From assembly GCF_963576615.1 (NCBI RefSeq), contig NC_088714.1:45479772-45543771 (forward strand): a DNA stretch of 64,000 bases. Direction: 5' to 3'. Shown in pieces: positions 1 to 13,030 of this stretch. Numbering within the stretch: position 1 is the first letter of the stretch; every line of letters begins with the position of its first letter. The position numbers and the translations under genes were made by a program. The DNA is from Watersipora subatra (taxonomy: Eukaryota > Bryozoa > Gymnolaemata > Cheilostomatida > Watersiporidae). The notes under the pieces are model-generated. The model saw nothing but the letters and a program-made list of their open reading frames with translations. It did not search any database and was not told the origin of the DNA.

Positions 1-710
1 ATAAAAGCATCCCTCAAGCCTGCCACTTGGTTGGGTATTTGCAGTATTACGTTTTTGTACTCGGTCAAGGTCATGACACATACTTATATTTCTACCATTG
101 TGTACCCGATTGTTGTAAGCTTGCCTTCTTTTTCTGATTGACCATCGGTCGTTAAATACAGGTTCATACATGCAGTCAGATTTAAAATTTACCACTCAAA
201 TACTTTGTGCAATATTGTCTACGGCATTTGACAGATTAAGGAGCTTGTTCTCTACACTTGTGTACACCTGGATAACTTGTGTAAAGGGACTTTAACTGCG
301 ACTCCTTTCACTCATCTGTAGCACTGTCTTCTGATTAGGGTAGCGGATTTGTAATGAGGAAGAGCTTAATTTTTTGTCAGCATGCTTAAGGTGAGCAGCA
401 AAGAAATAAATTGTCGAATGAGGAACCATAGGCCAAAGTAACACTGATTTTTAGTAAGTAGGCCTAACTGGCTAAAAGCTTCACGAGTTTTACATAATTA
501 CATCCACAAAACGGTATTGTACTAAACATTGAATTGATTGCTAGTTGGTTTAATTGGCCATAAAATAAATCAGTCATCATTTGGTCATTACATTGTATCC
601 TCAATATATGCTTGGCTGCCGGCCACAATTCGTTCAGTCTGGGTTAAGAACAAGCAGAGTTATCTCACAGGCTGCTGAATAGTTAATGATTCTTATACTG
701 CACCCAAGAC

Positions 711-723
711 AGGTCAAAGGTCA
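711..723 (+). promoter_or_regulatory. DR1 nuclear-receptor element upstream of sulfotransferase copy 1
   Basis: AGGTCAAAGGTCA is a perfect direct repeat of AGGTCA with 1-base spacing, the classical DR1 site for HNF4, RXR or COUP-TF type receptors. It ends 126 bp before the exon-1 ATG. The same element precedes the other three copies at a similar distance. A GTTAATGATT motif (HNF1-like half site) lies just upstream in all four. Binding is inferred from sequence only. Confidence 0.5.
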
Positions 724-848
724 TAAAGTTAAGATATACGTAAGCTTCACACTGGCTACTTAAAGTCAACATAGAAGATTATTCATTCACCAAGTAAAGT
801 GGCTAGTAGCCGATAAGGTCATTCTGCTCTCTTTAGTACCTAGCAAGC

Positions 849-2526
849 ATGCTGCCTTTATTCCTTTTAGCCTTGCCTAAAGTACTGCTGAAGTATGTTC
901 ACCATCTCTGGGTGAGGATTGTGAAACTCATTTGGGTGCTTACTGATAAGTTTAAATATATTTTGGTGAGTCTAAACAGTTATAACTACTGTACTTAGTG
1001 CCTTTCCAGGTTTTTATAGAAAATGATTGTAAAGTGTGTATGTCATGCAAAAGGTGTGTTGCTGATGTTTTGAAACTGCAACAGATTGAATTTGTTGTTA
1101 TGAAAGCAAATAAACATACCATATAGTCAAAACTTGTTTTGCAAAAATATTATTGCACTCTATAACAATAAAACTTTTCATAGCAAATAGTGTTTCAAAT
1201 GAGGTTTCAAGGTTAAAGCCTTTCTAATCTATGTTTACTCCTAGCACTTAGTCATCAGTTCAGGTACATATTTATGTAGTTTACAAATTTATTTTAGGAA
1301 CTTCTGCAAAGATAGAATCTGCAATGAGTGGTAAAGAAGCTGCAGCTCCGGCTCATGTGCAGAGAGTGGTGTGGATCAATCCCTTTAGTTTTCAAGCAAA
1401 TCCGCAATGTTTTTTCACTGTTCATGAAAGGTTTGCGCCCGCCGATATTGTTTTAAAAAATAGAGTGCATCTTCTGTCAGCCACTTCAAAGAAAGCAACA
1501 TTCACAGAGGTTGATTCTGACATACTTGATTCAAAAAAGCATCCTTTCGTATGGTTGGCTCAAATAAAGCATTGTACCAGATTGATTGTTCTACCAATTC
1601 AATCATTCTATAAATTGGTAGACAAGATCGATGTGGAAGATCGAAAAGTAGTTTGGCTCTTCCATACAACCAGATGCGGCTCCACAGCCTGGGTGCAGGC
1701 ATTTAACTCTATACCGGGATGGGTTGCGTTTTCTGCACCACAAGCTTTGGTTTACAGTGTTGTACATAGTGATCATGGTTTTAGCTGCGCAGAAAGCTTT
1801 TCTAAAACAGAAGAATACAGACGTATATTGATAGCCACAATAACAATGTATCTACGACAAACACCTCCAAGCTGTTCAGTCCTATGGAAAACATTACATC
1901 TCGATGAACACATGATATACCATATTGTAAAGTGCTTTCCTCAGCATAAGTTTGTTTTGGCCTATCAAGATGTTCTCCCTATACTTAGTTCGTTTCAGCA
2001 AGTTTATGGGAATCATGTGGATCTGCGTTATCTCGCTGAACAACTGATGTACCGAGATCCTTCAGATGTTAACTGGTGGTCGCAAATATCCAATTTGGCG
2101 TTAAATACTAATGGTTTCAACCATGACTTCTGTATGAAGGTCATTGCTAGAGTAAGACCAAGGATGATGATTGAATGGGGCTGCTTTAGATGGTGTGCCA
2201 AGTTGACTACTATACAGCAGGCTCAACAGAATGGAATCAATATTAAACCACTCAAGTATGATGGTCTGGCAGAAAACAAACGAGCGACAGTCGTCAAACT
2301 TTTTGAATATTTGGATATTTCATCTGATTATGTAGATTTAGCCTGTGAAGCGTTAAACTATGACAGCCAAGCGGCGACTCCGAATGTCAAATGGAAAACC
2401 GGAAACACAAAAGAGCAATACCAATGGATGAAAGATGGTGAACTTGTCAAGTAGTGCAACATGATATTAGAAGTGTTTAGTTTCCCTTTTCTTGGCAGTT
2501 CATTTGATCTTGCAAATAGCATATAA
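849..2526 (+). pseudogene. Sulfotransferase-like gene copy 1, decayed
   Basis: This is the two-exon sulfotransferase gene of the array, with exon 1 at 849-945 and exon 2 at 1298-2526. The PAPS 5'-phosphosulfate loop (HTTRCGSTAW, second-exon residues 114-123) is intact. Three lesions are visible. The splice donor is ATAAGT at 946, where the other copies have GTAAGT. A TAG at 2452 replaces an Arg codon and removes the last 24 residues, although the frame beyond stays open to the usual TAA at 2524. The Arg of the 3'-phosphate-binding motif (YRDVLPxxS) is Gln (CAA at 1966-1968). Starting at the ATG at 1324 gives a 376-residue open frame without the N-terminal hydrophobic segment. A later alternative GTGAGT donor at 966 would break the frame. 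I call it a pseudogene or a gene under decay; a truncated product from 1324 cannot be excluded. An ATTAAA poly(A) signal lies at about 2584. Confidence 0.75.
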
Positions 2527-3940
2527 CTACTTTAAGTATATTCAATACTGGCAATACTGGTATGTTGCTGTAAGCTTCGTAATATTAAAATAAGGCTATT
2601 TGTTTAACAGAGTGAAGAGATGGAATAGATCTGTGCTAGATATTGCATGCAAAACAGTGACACAACAGTTTTGAATTAGATAACCAGTTTTTGTTTTGCC
2701 TATCTGACCACATTTAGCTAATTCATTAAGTTAATCAGCCACATTTGGCAGTGTAACCAAACACACTGAGCCTAATTATTACTTATGTGTAACTTATGTG
2801 TACTTATGGCAGTTTGAGTATTAAATTTAATACAGAGCTTGCGCATGCCTCTGCTCTTTGGTAATAATACTGATGTAATAATCCGCATCCATTCTGGCAC
2901 AATGTGTTTATTTGAACTTTTGATTAGATTTCAAGAACATAAGTTCTGCTAGCCAAAAAACTAACAGGGCTCTTCAGAACATTGAAAAAAATGCTACCAA
3001 CTGTGCCTGTGAAATTAGAGCATAGCTTTTACTTATCCTTATCAGCGACAAAGTCACTCAGTAATAACTCTACTAGACTATACATCAGTCATGTTATGGT
3101 TAGATAAAAGTAATGTTTACAGACAAAGGATTCAGCTTACTACTGATGATTTAACTATCGTCATTAAACTTATAAAAATAATGCGATCCAAACATTTGGC
3201 AGCAATTGGTAAGACATTAAATCATACTTTGTAAAAGAACATAAATATAAGTATCGGTTCTTGCTTTTTTTCCAATTCTGAGCATCCTCATAACAAAAAT
3301 ATTTATTAGTCTGTTAAAACCATCATTTTTTGAATTACAACAGGTAAATTTATATTGTAATTGTAACATATTTATTCATAGGATAATGTTTTTACTGAAC
3401 AAGGAGTTTAATGTCTTAATCATATAGTTACTCCAAATAAAATGTTAGCATGCTTAAAAAAGCTGTACGCATAATCAGACACATCATAGAGTGTTACCAA
3501 ACTAGACAACAGTTTTCGCATAAAGCTACACCTTGTGTTGTACAAATAATGGAAAATCAGCTTTGTTCTATTTTCATCAAGTGTTAGGTACAGCGATTAA
3601 TGTATCATATGCCAATTTTAAAGATACTGTTTCATCAGCTAATGTGGACTTACTGTTCATTGTGAACTTGAGGTTATGCATGGTAGGGTAGAAAATTACC
3701 TTCTGTTTATGGATGTAATTCTAGGGTTTGCATCACTTGCATTCTGATCTGGTCTTCGAAAAGGCCTTCGACAGTCGTATGAATAGGCTGAATTGTGTAT
3801 AAAGTTTAGGAAATTCTTTTGTATGGTAGCGAATAAAATTTGCCTAGCTCATTTTATCTCTGTAGTCTTTTTTCTCTTACGTCACGGTCAGGCATTTAGG
3901 AAATGAGAGTGTTAGATTAGTTTATTTATTAGCATCGTTG
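2527..3940. other. 3' flank of copy 1, no gene seen
   Basis: AT-rich non-coding DNA with no sustained open frame. Large parts are alignable by eye with the 3' flank of copy 3 (18359-19330), for example around 2710-2760, 3170-3260 and 3370-3440. The flank was therefore part of the ancestral duplicated unit. The matching part is missing in the right segmental copy because of the deletion there. Confidence 0.6.
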
Positions 3941-3941
3941 T

Positions 3942-5009
3942 TAGAGAGTAACCACCATACATCAGCATGATGTCATAGAGTGAACACTGTACATCAGCAT
4001 GTTGTCATAGAGTAACAACTGTATATCAGCTTGTGGTCATAGAGTAACCGTTGTATATCAGCGTGTTGTTATAGAGTAACCGTTGTATATCAGTGTGTTG
4101 TCATAGAGTAACCACTGTTACAGTACATCAGCATGTTTTCATAGAGTAACCACTGTATGTCAGCTTGTTGTCATCAAGCTACCACTGTACATCTGCATGT
4201 TATCATAGAGTAACCGTTGTATATCAGTGTGTTATCATCAAGTAACCGTTGTATATCAGTGTGCTGTCATAGAGTAGCCGCTGTATATCAGCGTGTTGTC
4301 ATAAAGTTACCACTGTACATCAGTGTCTTGTCATAAAGCTACCACTGTACATCCGTGTGTTGTCATAGAGTAACCACTGTACCTTAGCATTTTGTCATAG
4401 AGTAACCGCTGTACATCACTGTGTTATCATAGAGTAACCACTGTACATCAGCGTGTTGTCATAGAGTTACTGCTGTAAATCAGCGTGTTATCATAGAGTA
4501 ACCACTTACATCAGCGTGTGGCAATGGAGTAACCACTGTACATCAGCGTGTTGTCATAGAGTTACCGCTGTAAATCAGCGTGTTATCATAAAGTAACCAC
4601 TGTACATCAGCGTGTTGCAGTAGAGTAACCACTGTACATCAGCATGTTGTCATAGAATAACAACTGTACATCAGCATGTTGTAATAGAGTAACCAGTGCA
4701 TATCAGCGTGCTGTCATAGAGTAACAACTGTATATCAGTGTGTTGTCACAAAACTACCACTGTACATCAGTGTCTTGTCATAAAACTACCACTGTACATC
4801 CGTGTCTTGTCATAGAGTAACTGCTGTACATCAGCGTGTTATCATAGAGTAACCGCTGTATATCAGCGTGTTGTCATAGAGTAACCACTGTACATCAGCG
4901 TGTTGTCATAGACTAACCACTGTGCATCAGTGTGTTCTCATAAAGCTACCACTGTACATCAGAATCTTGTCATAGAGTAACCACTGTAAATCAGGGTGTT
5001 GTCATAGAC
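3942..5009. repeat. 32-bp minisatellite, left array
   Basis: About 33 tandem units of 32 bp, with a core resembling CATAGAGTAACCACTGTAC followed by ATCAGCGTGTTGT. Units differ by point changes (AACCGC/AACCAC, CAGCGTG/CAGCATG/CAGTGTG). Higher-order patterns recur, for example a CAAAACTACCACTG variant next to a TGTCTTGTCAT variant. The same array is present in the right segmental copy at 21931-22870. Confidence 0.9.
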
Positions 5010-8000
5010 AAGTAAACTATTATTGGATCTTCAACTTTCTTGAAGTGACTTTTCATCTTTTGGATGCACTTTTTGGCCTTTCTATCAGCTTCAAGGTATT
5101 ATGGAAAGCAGGCTATGCTACATTGTATTAAAGCAGTATTCTCTAACAAACCTCTTGTAGTCTTGGCTAGCGTAAGAACGCCTATCATTTGACCTGACAG
5201 GTTTTGGTATCGCATGTCTGGTAAGTATGGATTTCAGTAAACTATTGCCAATGTTGCTTATAATGCCTGAGAGGCGACCAGATATATGGAATTTCTGGAG
5301 TAGTAGCCTGTGATAAAAATGTATCTTTGAGTCTTACAGTATAATTTAACTGTAGCAACAACTGCCACTGTATGTTTAAAAGAACTTGTGATTTGAGAAG
5401 CTCATGATTTTCAAGAGGGTGTAGCTCGCCAATTCTGCAGGTTTGATCTCTCGAATACTTTGTGCAATATTGTCGATGCCATTACATAGTGTTCTTTCTT
5501 TACACTTGTATCTGCCTGGATAATTTGTGTAAATGGATTTTATTTGCCACTTCTTTCATTTACCAGTATCACTGCCTTTTGATTATAAATTGTAGATAGA
5601 TAATGAGGACCAGTTCCATCCTTTTTGCAATACGAAAAGGTGGTTTGAGATATGGTTTAAAATTAGGGAGATAGTCACACTATCTACAATAAGCAAAGTA
5701 TATCACCTGTCATAAAGTTGTGTTCGCTTGCTGTTCGGTTTTGAAATTGAATAAGCAGTGCTTAATGGCAGAAAAAGGCATAGTTGTAGATATATTTGAA
5801 GTAGCATTTCTCACAACAGTGTTTGTTGGAAAGGAAAATCAGTCATTTTGTTTCGTTTATTAGTTAAGTGTGTAACAGCAAATGGGTATTTCAGTGTTCA
5901 ATGTTGTTGTCTCTAAAATCTCCTTGTAAGAGTTACAGAGATTTAGCGTTGATTTAAATCATTCCGTCTGTATGTTTGGTAGTGCACATCTCAGACACAG
6001 AGCAGGCCATACTATTCCTTGAGCAAATATTTCTTTATTTTCTACGCATCATATATCTGAGTTAGGGAGCTTTGGAAAGTTCTGTCGACAACTTCCATAG
6101 TTTGGAACACATCGATATCGTATCTATATTATTAACTGAGAAACAATGTTAGTGATTTAGTTAGCTGAGGAACCTTAGGAGAGAAGCTAACTAGTTGTTT
6201 TGTGTGCTCCAGAAATTGCACAGCTTTCTGGTACATATAGAGTCAGACAACTCCAAAATGTATGATATACAACTTGGGCCTGTGGGCAAACCTTGTCTCT
6301 TATGGATGTTTCTTAAGAAACTAGTTTAACACCTTTTATGGTCTGAAATCATATCCAATCAGCAGCTTGTGTATACTGTTGACATGTTTATTTTTAATAA
6401 AAGTAGGCCTACTGTATACTAACAAATTGTCCATGTAAAATACAGCATCATCGAGTACATCTGGAATGTCAACCATGCATTGTTGAAAGTTTATCTTTTC
6501 AATGTGCATCTAGATTAGTTATAAATTTTACTTTTGATATGTTGCTAAAAGTGCTTTTTGTTTATAGAATTGTCAGTTGGCTGTTGGACAATCTCTGGAA
6601 GATTGAATATGATGTCTGTATAGCCTACTGCAACCACAAACTGTGCGTGTTTTCAAAACCATTGTTACACAAACAGTGGCTCTGTGATTTTGGATGAACA
6701 TGCTTGAGTCTGATGGCAAGCAAACCTCAATGACTGGGGAATGCCAAGTTGCGGAAAGCAAATAAAGATTGCATGTCATTTCTTTCAGCCCAAGCACGGA
6801 TGTTTGTAGACTCATTTTTGGTACTTGAACTACACATCAACACAGTAAGAATTGTTACTTTAGTTACTGTACTCTTGCTCACATTTTAAGCCTGGTTCCC
6901 ATACACGCCACAAAAGCGCCGGCGACAGCACCGCAGGCTATTGCGGTGAAATTTGAATTTATACGCCGGATACCGCCAGTTGTTGACGGCGGTCAACGCG
7001 AGAGTTTAGCTCTATTCAACTTTCGCGAAAAGCCGCAGGCAAAATTTTCCCATCATGCACTGTACCGGTGAAGGTCACCATTATCGAAACGGCATGGAGA
7101 GCGAAGATTTTATGTGATTATGTTTAGCGATGCAGCCTGGCGTTGCAAGCGTTATGCTGTGCAAGTTACTGCCGGATTCTTGCAATCGATTTAGGAACCA
7201 TGCTTTATTCAGCCATTTATTTTACTTGCAATATTCCTAATTACATGTAAAACATATTGTACACCAAGTGTAACGTGGCGGGTTTCCCATTGTTTTTTTT
7301 TTCTGGATTTTATATGGCTCAGTAGTTCTAACTTTGCCTAAATATGTGAATGCAACAAAAAAAGTCCTGGAAAATTCTTAACAGATTCCAGTATCAACAC
7401 AGTACAATTATTTGGTGTTATATTGTGTGAGACCTAGTACTAAAAGTGCATTTTTACTATGTTGATAAGCTAATTATCGACTATATAAATTCATAACCTG
7501 ATGTTATATCTTGATCAAACTACTTAGAAGTAATCCTTCCAACCAGAGCTGTACAGTGTTTCTGTTGTCTTCAGTGGTTTCTGATCACTTTGATAATCTG
7601 CTTACCAGGTAACATTACATCTGTACCAAAACTTGAGTACGCAGTTGCACTTCCGCATTGCCTACATTTGGGTTGTTGTCTGTAAATTTTAGACAGTTTG
7701 CAGGAATGACTTTTTGATTTAAGATTACCAAGGTTTGATTTCATTAATTCCACTGTGCCGTTTCTGGTTCAGGCTTATCAAAATAATGGCAAGAAGTTTG
7801 TATTAACAACATTGAATGAATATGTCTGCAGCCTCTACTGAATTATAGCCTTTTTTTCAAGTTTCATACTTTCACTAACTTTTACAGTTGAACTATTAAT
7901 TGCAGAGGTATTATAGACACCTAAAGTCTTTGCAGCATATTAATAAAATAAAAGTTCAGCATGTGATTTTGTTGACTGCCGAACAACCAAAGTGTAGACT

Positions 8001-8777
8001 AACGTTTAAATACTGAGAAGAGAAATGTGTTTTTAGATATTTGCTGTTTAAAATACTCAACTCATACCTCCAAGGCGCCTGACCATTTATTACATTCTTA
8101 CTTCTCCAAAACCACAATACTTCATACTAGACACAAACATCTTGCCAAGTTACACTGCAGAACAGCGTGATACACAAATAGCTTTATCTTTCGATGCCCT
8201 AATTTACTTCACTGTACTATATCTGTTTTTATGTCTCATGGTCTGATTTGCTCTAAGCTGCATTGACCAGTGTAAATACAGTGTATAACTACCTATATCT
8301 AAGATATAGGCCTACTTACTCTAATGATTCAACTGTAATTAAAAGTCTTTATCCCTTTATTTTTAAAGAACGCAAGGGTACAAGACTCAACTCTGGAGTT
8401 GTCAGATAGGCCTACTCATGCCTATGTTGATACCCACCCAAACACCCAAATTATTATCTTTTAGTGATTAGCATGTGCAATACAGACCATTGATGGTATT
8501 GACAGTCATTTCAGCCTGTTTGTGCTTGTATTTGAGTGTTTTTGCCTCACTCATGATATTGGCTGGTTCGGTTTGCGTTTAATAAGGGTTATATTTTGGA
8601 AAACAATAAAAAACAACTAAAATGATTGCATCGCCATGGTGATTATTTTTGTAACCACTTGAGAAATGAGCTTTGAATGAGTCACTTCATCCATCAAAAG
8701 TCACAATAAGTTTATATTAAAAAAAATTGTGAAAAGAAGCATTAAGGCAAAACAACAGCGTTCCATAATCAACTTCT
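5010..8777. other. Duplicated intergenic DNA, no gene supported
   Basis: Collinear with 22871-26643. Short open frames occur on the - strand (6573-6815, 7571-7753) in both copies, but the duplication is too young for their survival to be evidence of coding. A GC-richer patch at 6893-7090 starts with GCCTGGTTCCCATACACGCC and contains small inverted repeats (CCGCAGGCTATTGCGG). It looks like the end of a DNA transposon, but I found no matching opposite end. Confidence 0.4.
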
Positions 8778-8927
8778 CTGGTTAGTAAAACATTGATGCT
8801 GTACCCTATCACTAAACCTTATATCTTAAAGCACAGGCTAGCAGAGTAGCTTCTGGTTAGTAAAACATCAATGCTGTGCCCTATCACTAAACCTCGATAT
8901 CTTAAAGCACAGGCTGGCAGAGTAGCT
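8778..8927. repeat. 75-bp tandem duplication
   Basis: Two adjacent units starting CTGGTTAGTAAAACAT and ending GCAGAGTAGCTT, about 75 and 76 bp, with roughly five differences. The pair is also present in the right segmental copy at about 26641-26795, so it predates the segmental duplication. Confidence 0.8.
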
Positions 8928-10312
8928 TTGGCTGAATGTTACTACAACTAATCCTTTCACGTCTACTCCATATAATACTTCTTCATAATCAACCATTCCT
9001 TCTTTTATCAAATCAGCAACTCCTTTGATGGCAGTTGCTAAGGAAGTTTCTGGTATAATAAACCTACATAAATAAATTAATTCTTCTACCAAGCATGCAT
9101 AACTGCTCAATATTTAATGCTTTGTTATCAGTAAACAATAACTTATACAAACAACAGTGACTGCGCAATCGGTCTTTGTTCAAGTCTGTGGCATAATTTT
9201 TGTTTAATCTATGTTTTAAACAAATACATACAAGTAGACAATCGTAAGATAAGAAATAGAAAGCTGTCATTTGATGTCTGGGCATGAACTCAGCATTACA
9301 TTCAAATGTTAAAAGACATCGAGCAGTGTTGGTGGTGAATTACAAGGTGTTGACGTTACTTTACTCTGCAGTGTTATTGTTATGCTTGCTGCTCTCTGAC
9401 CTCCAAGATTATATTTAAAAATTATTCTGTCCAAGTGGAAATCAATTTTATAACTGCATAAAACTGCTCATAATGAAATCATTTTAAATTTAATAAATTT
9501 ATTATGATTCATTTACTGAACGTTATTTAAAACCCTTGACAAGGTTTATCACAGCAATGAGACCTAAAAAACGACAATGATGAGATAATTACCTTTTTAT
9601 ATAATTTTTTACCTTATTCATTAAATAACTGAACCAACCGATTGTAGAGAACCCACTGCCCAGGTGCCGACCTTTTCCTAGACTTAACTCTTCTAGCATA
9701 AAAACGTTATTTACTAAAAGCGACTGTTGTACATGCGACCTTTGAAGTAATAACTGTAAAGGAAGTAGTAAATTCTGTTGCTGTTTTGTAACATAGAGAG
9801 AGCGATAAGGAAAACAAAAAGAAAATTCTGATCAGGTATCCTGGCTGAGTTAGTGCAACAAACCTATGAAGCGTGAATTGAAAAGTGACTGTGACCCGAA
9901 AGTGAGTCTACTTTAATAAGTTCTGTTTTGAGGAGTACAACGCTAGTTTTGAAAGGATCGATAGAGTACAAATCAGAATCGTTAGAACAGTGGGATGTGA
10001 ATTCATAGGAAGAGGTCAAGTCCGAACCCGTTTGAAGCATAGAAACCCAGTATATGGCTCCTTGCGCCGTGTCTAAATGAACATGTTGAACCTGTTGACA
10101 TGTAAGTAGAAAAAAACTGACACAATTGCTCTCATGACCTTCACCTCACCTAGGCTAATAACAAGTGGTGAGTCTACTTGTAAACTCAATACATATACAT
10201 CATTTAGCAGTGTCTCGGTGCGCAGCCACAGCAGCTCCCTATGCAGTTATAGCTATGCAATTTGCAGATGTATTTATCCAAGGCTACTTTGTGACTTTAC
10301 GTAAATCATAGG

Positions 10313-12118
10313 CTATCGTCTATTGCTAGGTTGCCTGTTAAATGATTCGCAGAGTCCTTTTATTACCTGCTGAAGGTCGACTTCTGTTTTGATGGGCTTT
10401 CTATGACTCTTTTTCCCTTTGCCTGCAAAGGATGAAATTGCATCACAGCCAGAGAAACCATGCAAACCTATGAGATTTTCACATTGGAAGTTTATCTCCG
10501 AGCATAGTAGCCTTAGTAGCTCTATTCTTGCAATAGTTTTTGAGCACAAATTCCACACAAGCAGCCTTGTACGTACTTCTTAGCATGAGCAATAAGCATA
10601 TCAATAATAATAATATCAGCAAGTTGACGGAATGTTAAAGCGAAGGCACTGGCAGGCCGGGCTTGGATAAGCGCCATGGCATCCACAAGGATGGCCCCAC
10701 ATTCTCAATAGCTTGGAGTCACTGCATTTTTGGTAGTTCGATCATGTCTGCCATAGATATGAATTAGTCCTGTGAGAAGGTTTCTAACTCAATTGCCCTC
10801 TGAGAACCTGGGCTGTAATATCCACAAACTGCAGTTAGAGGCACAGCTCTCTGCTTGTTCCCTTACATAAAAAGTTCTAAGATACCATAGGTAAGAAGTG
10901 AACAATTTTAATTGATTATGTTGAGGCAAGATTGATCAACATTTTCACCACTTATGCAGTTGTGTATCGAGCATCACGTATAGATATATTCGTCATAATA
11001 CTTGTTATGAGAGGCCATCTCTAAAGCAACCACATCTTGATCCAAGTTCTATAAAGTACACGTTCTTCCTGTTTGATGGTAGCAGCATTTTTCAATCCAT
11101 CTGCATATGTAGACAGGTGCACCGCTCTTAAAATTTGCAAGTTGTTACGTGAAATGGTGCTTGAAGATGGCAATAGGAATTTAAATCCGTTGTGAGGGCC
11201 ATAGTTGCTTGTAAGGCTATGTGATGCCAATAATTATTGCCATATCAGTACAAGTTGGTCTGCAAAACAATACAGGGCACTGCTTATCAATTACTTATCA
11301 ATTACTTAATCATAGTCAAAACAACTGAAGAAATCATATCTTAGGTTAATTTACAGGATAGATGAACATACCAGCAGACACAGTTTTTGGTCACATGAAG
11401 GACAGCTTTGCGAGTAGTTGATTTGTGTGAGCAGTACCACACTATTTTTTTAAAAATCATGCATATACAGTATGTCTAAATGTAGGTTTTGATGCGTATA
11501 GGTGGACAACATAATATAACTGGATCTTGTGATTTTCTTTGGTGGCTCATCTTCATCTTCACAAGGTGTATCATGAGTAGCAGGTTTCCGACTCTCTTCA
11601 TGTAGCTAAATGAATGCCAGGACAGCATTGACTGGGGAAATCACTATCACTTAGTCAGCTTAAACCAATAAACTAGAGTGAATACATGCATGATTTGTCC
11701 ATTTGTTAAACAAGGGCAAGACTAATAATTAAGGCCTGGCTAGATGGAAATTTAGTTATTTTTAAAACTGAATACAAGCATCTTGATCAGTAGCGACCAC
11801 TACTGGTTTGTACACATTACCATGTCAGCATTCCTTTCATCTTAATAATAATTAATACTTACGTAATTAAATTACATAATTATTTTATAGAACAATTATG
11901 AATCCGGTTATCTCACCTTAAATGTGGGGTAATGTATCACAAGTCTAAAAAATACTCACTCACCTCACTGTGTTTTTTCATAGCAAGCTCAATTTTGCTG
12001 TTGTTAGTCTCTGATAGCATATGTTCTGTCAATCTGGTAGCCCTTGCAGACAATTTGAAGGCATACACCATTGGAAACAGACCTTTCAGGCTCTTTAAAA
12101 AGGGTTTTTCCAGCTTTC
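10313..12118 (-). pseudogene. Decayed LHxFxGCD...GKGK family gene fragments
   Basis: At 10558-10313 a - strand open frame contains LHGFSGCDAISSFAGKGKKS. I recall this motif from dispersed, uncharacterised, often transposon-associated proteins of marine invertebrates. Just upstream in another frame (about 10720-10560) is CGAILVDAMALIQARPASAF, which fits the region before that motif in the family, so a frameshift separates the two. Further upstream, coding-like stretches lie at 11230-11021, near 11620-11520 (acidic, ending in PPKKITR) and at 12118-11965. The last ends at a GTGAGT donor after KKHSE. Stops and frame changes interrupt all of them. Function is unknown to me, and the grouping into one gene is inference. 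The segmental duplication ends within the 3' end of this piece. Confidence 0.4.
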
Positions 12119-12874
12119 TAGACAGTGATTAAGCGTTTGACCTGTGTGCTTAGTCAATGTTTATTAAATTAATTTTTTGAGAGCCATGTATGTGGTCTAC
12201 ACAAGTCACGTCAAAGCTCAAACCATGAATGCACTTATCTTGTATCTTATTATTTTCTATGATTCATCAGTATCAGGTTATAAAACATAATTATAGCGTT
12301 TTGAATTTTTTTTGTAAAATAAAGCTATTAAACCATACAATTATACACCCATGTACATATACGTATGTACATGTATATAGTTTACATGTGGGTGTAACAA
12401 TCGTAAGATATGGAATATTCGAAAATAGATAGAAGATGAATTTTTACTTCACCAATGACATCCTTAATCACAGCAAAATGATTATGATAAAAAGTTTCAA
12501 ATCTGATGCTTCTATGAAGGGAATCTTATTTACAGGGGAGATAAGTCTTAAAATATCATTTTTATCAAATTTCTTATATAAGTCGGAATGGCAGCTGCGG
12601 CAACTCTTCCGTTTTGAATTCTCCATACCAAAATTAGTCTAAATCACTGCAGAAACTGCCACTGAAAGGGGTGCCAACTGAAGATCATTGCTAGAGCTCT
12701 TTTGCCTGCTCGGCCCATAGCCTGTTTAAATAGTTAATGACCATTACACTGCACTCATGATACGCAAAAGGTCACTACCTTAAAATAAGCCTTATACCAG
12801 GTCAAAATATAAGACTATTTATTTACCAACTAAAGCGACTGCTGAATAGTTAATGATTCTTTTGGACTCAAAAT

Positions 12875-12887
12875 GGGTCAAAGGTCA
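12875..12887 (+). promoter_or_regulatory. DR1-like element upstream of sulfotransferase copy 2
   Basis: GGGTCAAAGGTCA, a DR1 nuclear-receptor site with one change in the first half. It ends 144 bp before the exon-1 ATG of copy 2 and is preceded by the same GTTAATGATT motif as in the other copies. Confidence 0.45.
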
Positions 12888-13030
12888 TAAGATTAACATA
12901 CGGGCAAGCTTTAGACTAGCTACTTGTCAACATGGAAGATCATTTGTTGACCAAGTAAAGTGGCTAGTACTGGATATCAAAGTTAGTAGCCGATAAGGTC
13001 ATTCTGCACTCTTCAGTAGCTATAGCAAGC

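Larger units (their letters stand above)
1..10338. repeat. Left copy of a recent segmental duplication
   Basis: This block matches 20331-28203 base for base with only scattered differences. Base 1 corresponds to 20331, and homology stops at a shared TTGCYTGT near 10338 and 28203. It carries sulfotransferase copy 1, a 32-bp minisatellite and about 5 kb with no recognisable gene. The left edge is cut by the window, so the duplication may extend further. The right copy is about 2.5 kb shorter: it lost about 3 kb at the gene/minisatellite junction but has a minisatellite about 0.5 kb longer. Confidence 0.9.

Noticed and set aside
966-971. GTGAGT as replacement donor for sulfotransferase exon 1
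   Set aside because: Use of this site puts exon 2 out of frame and meets a stop within six codons; it is also absent in copy 3.
3942-5009. CRISPR-like array
   Set aside because: Units are contiguous 32-bp repeats with no unique spacers, in animal DNA; it is a minisatellite.
6573-6815. 80-residue - strand frame conserved in both segmental copies (also 24441-24683)
   Set aside because: The copies are too similar for conservation to mean selection, and the protein has no recognisable features.
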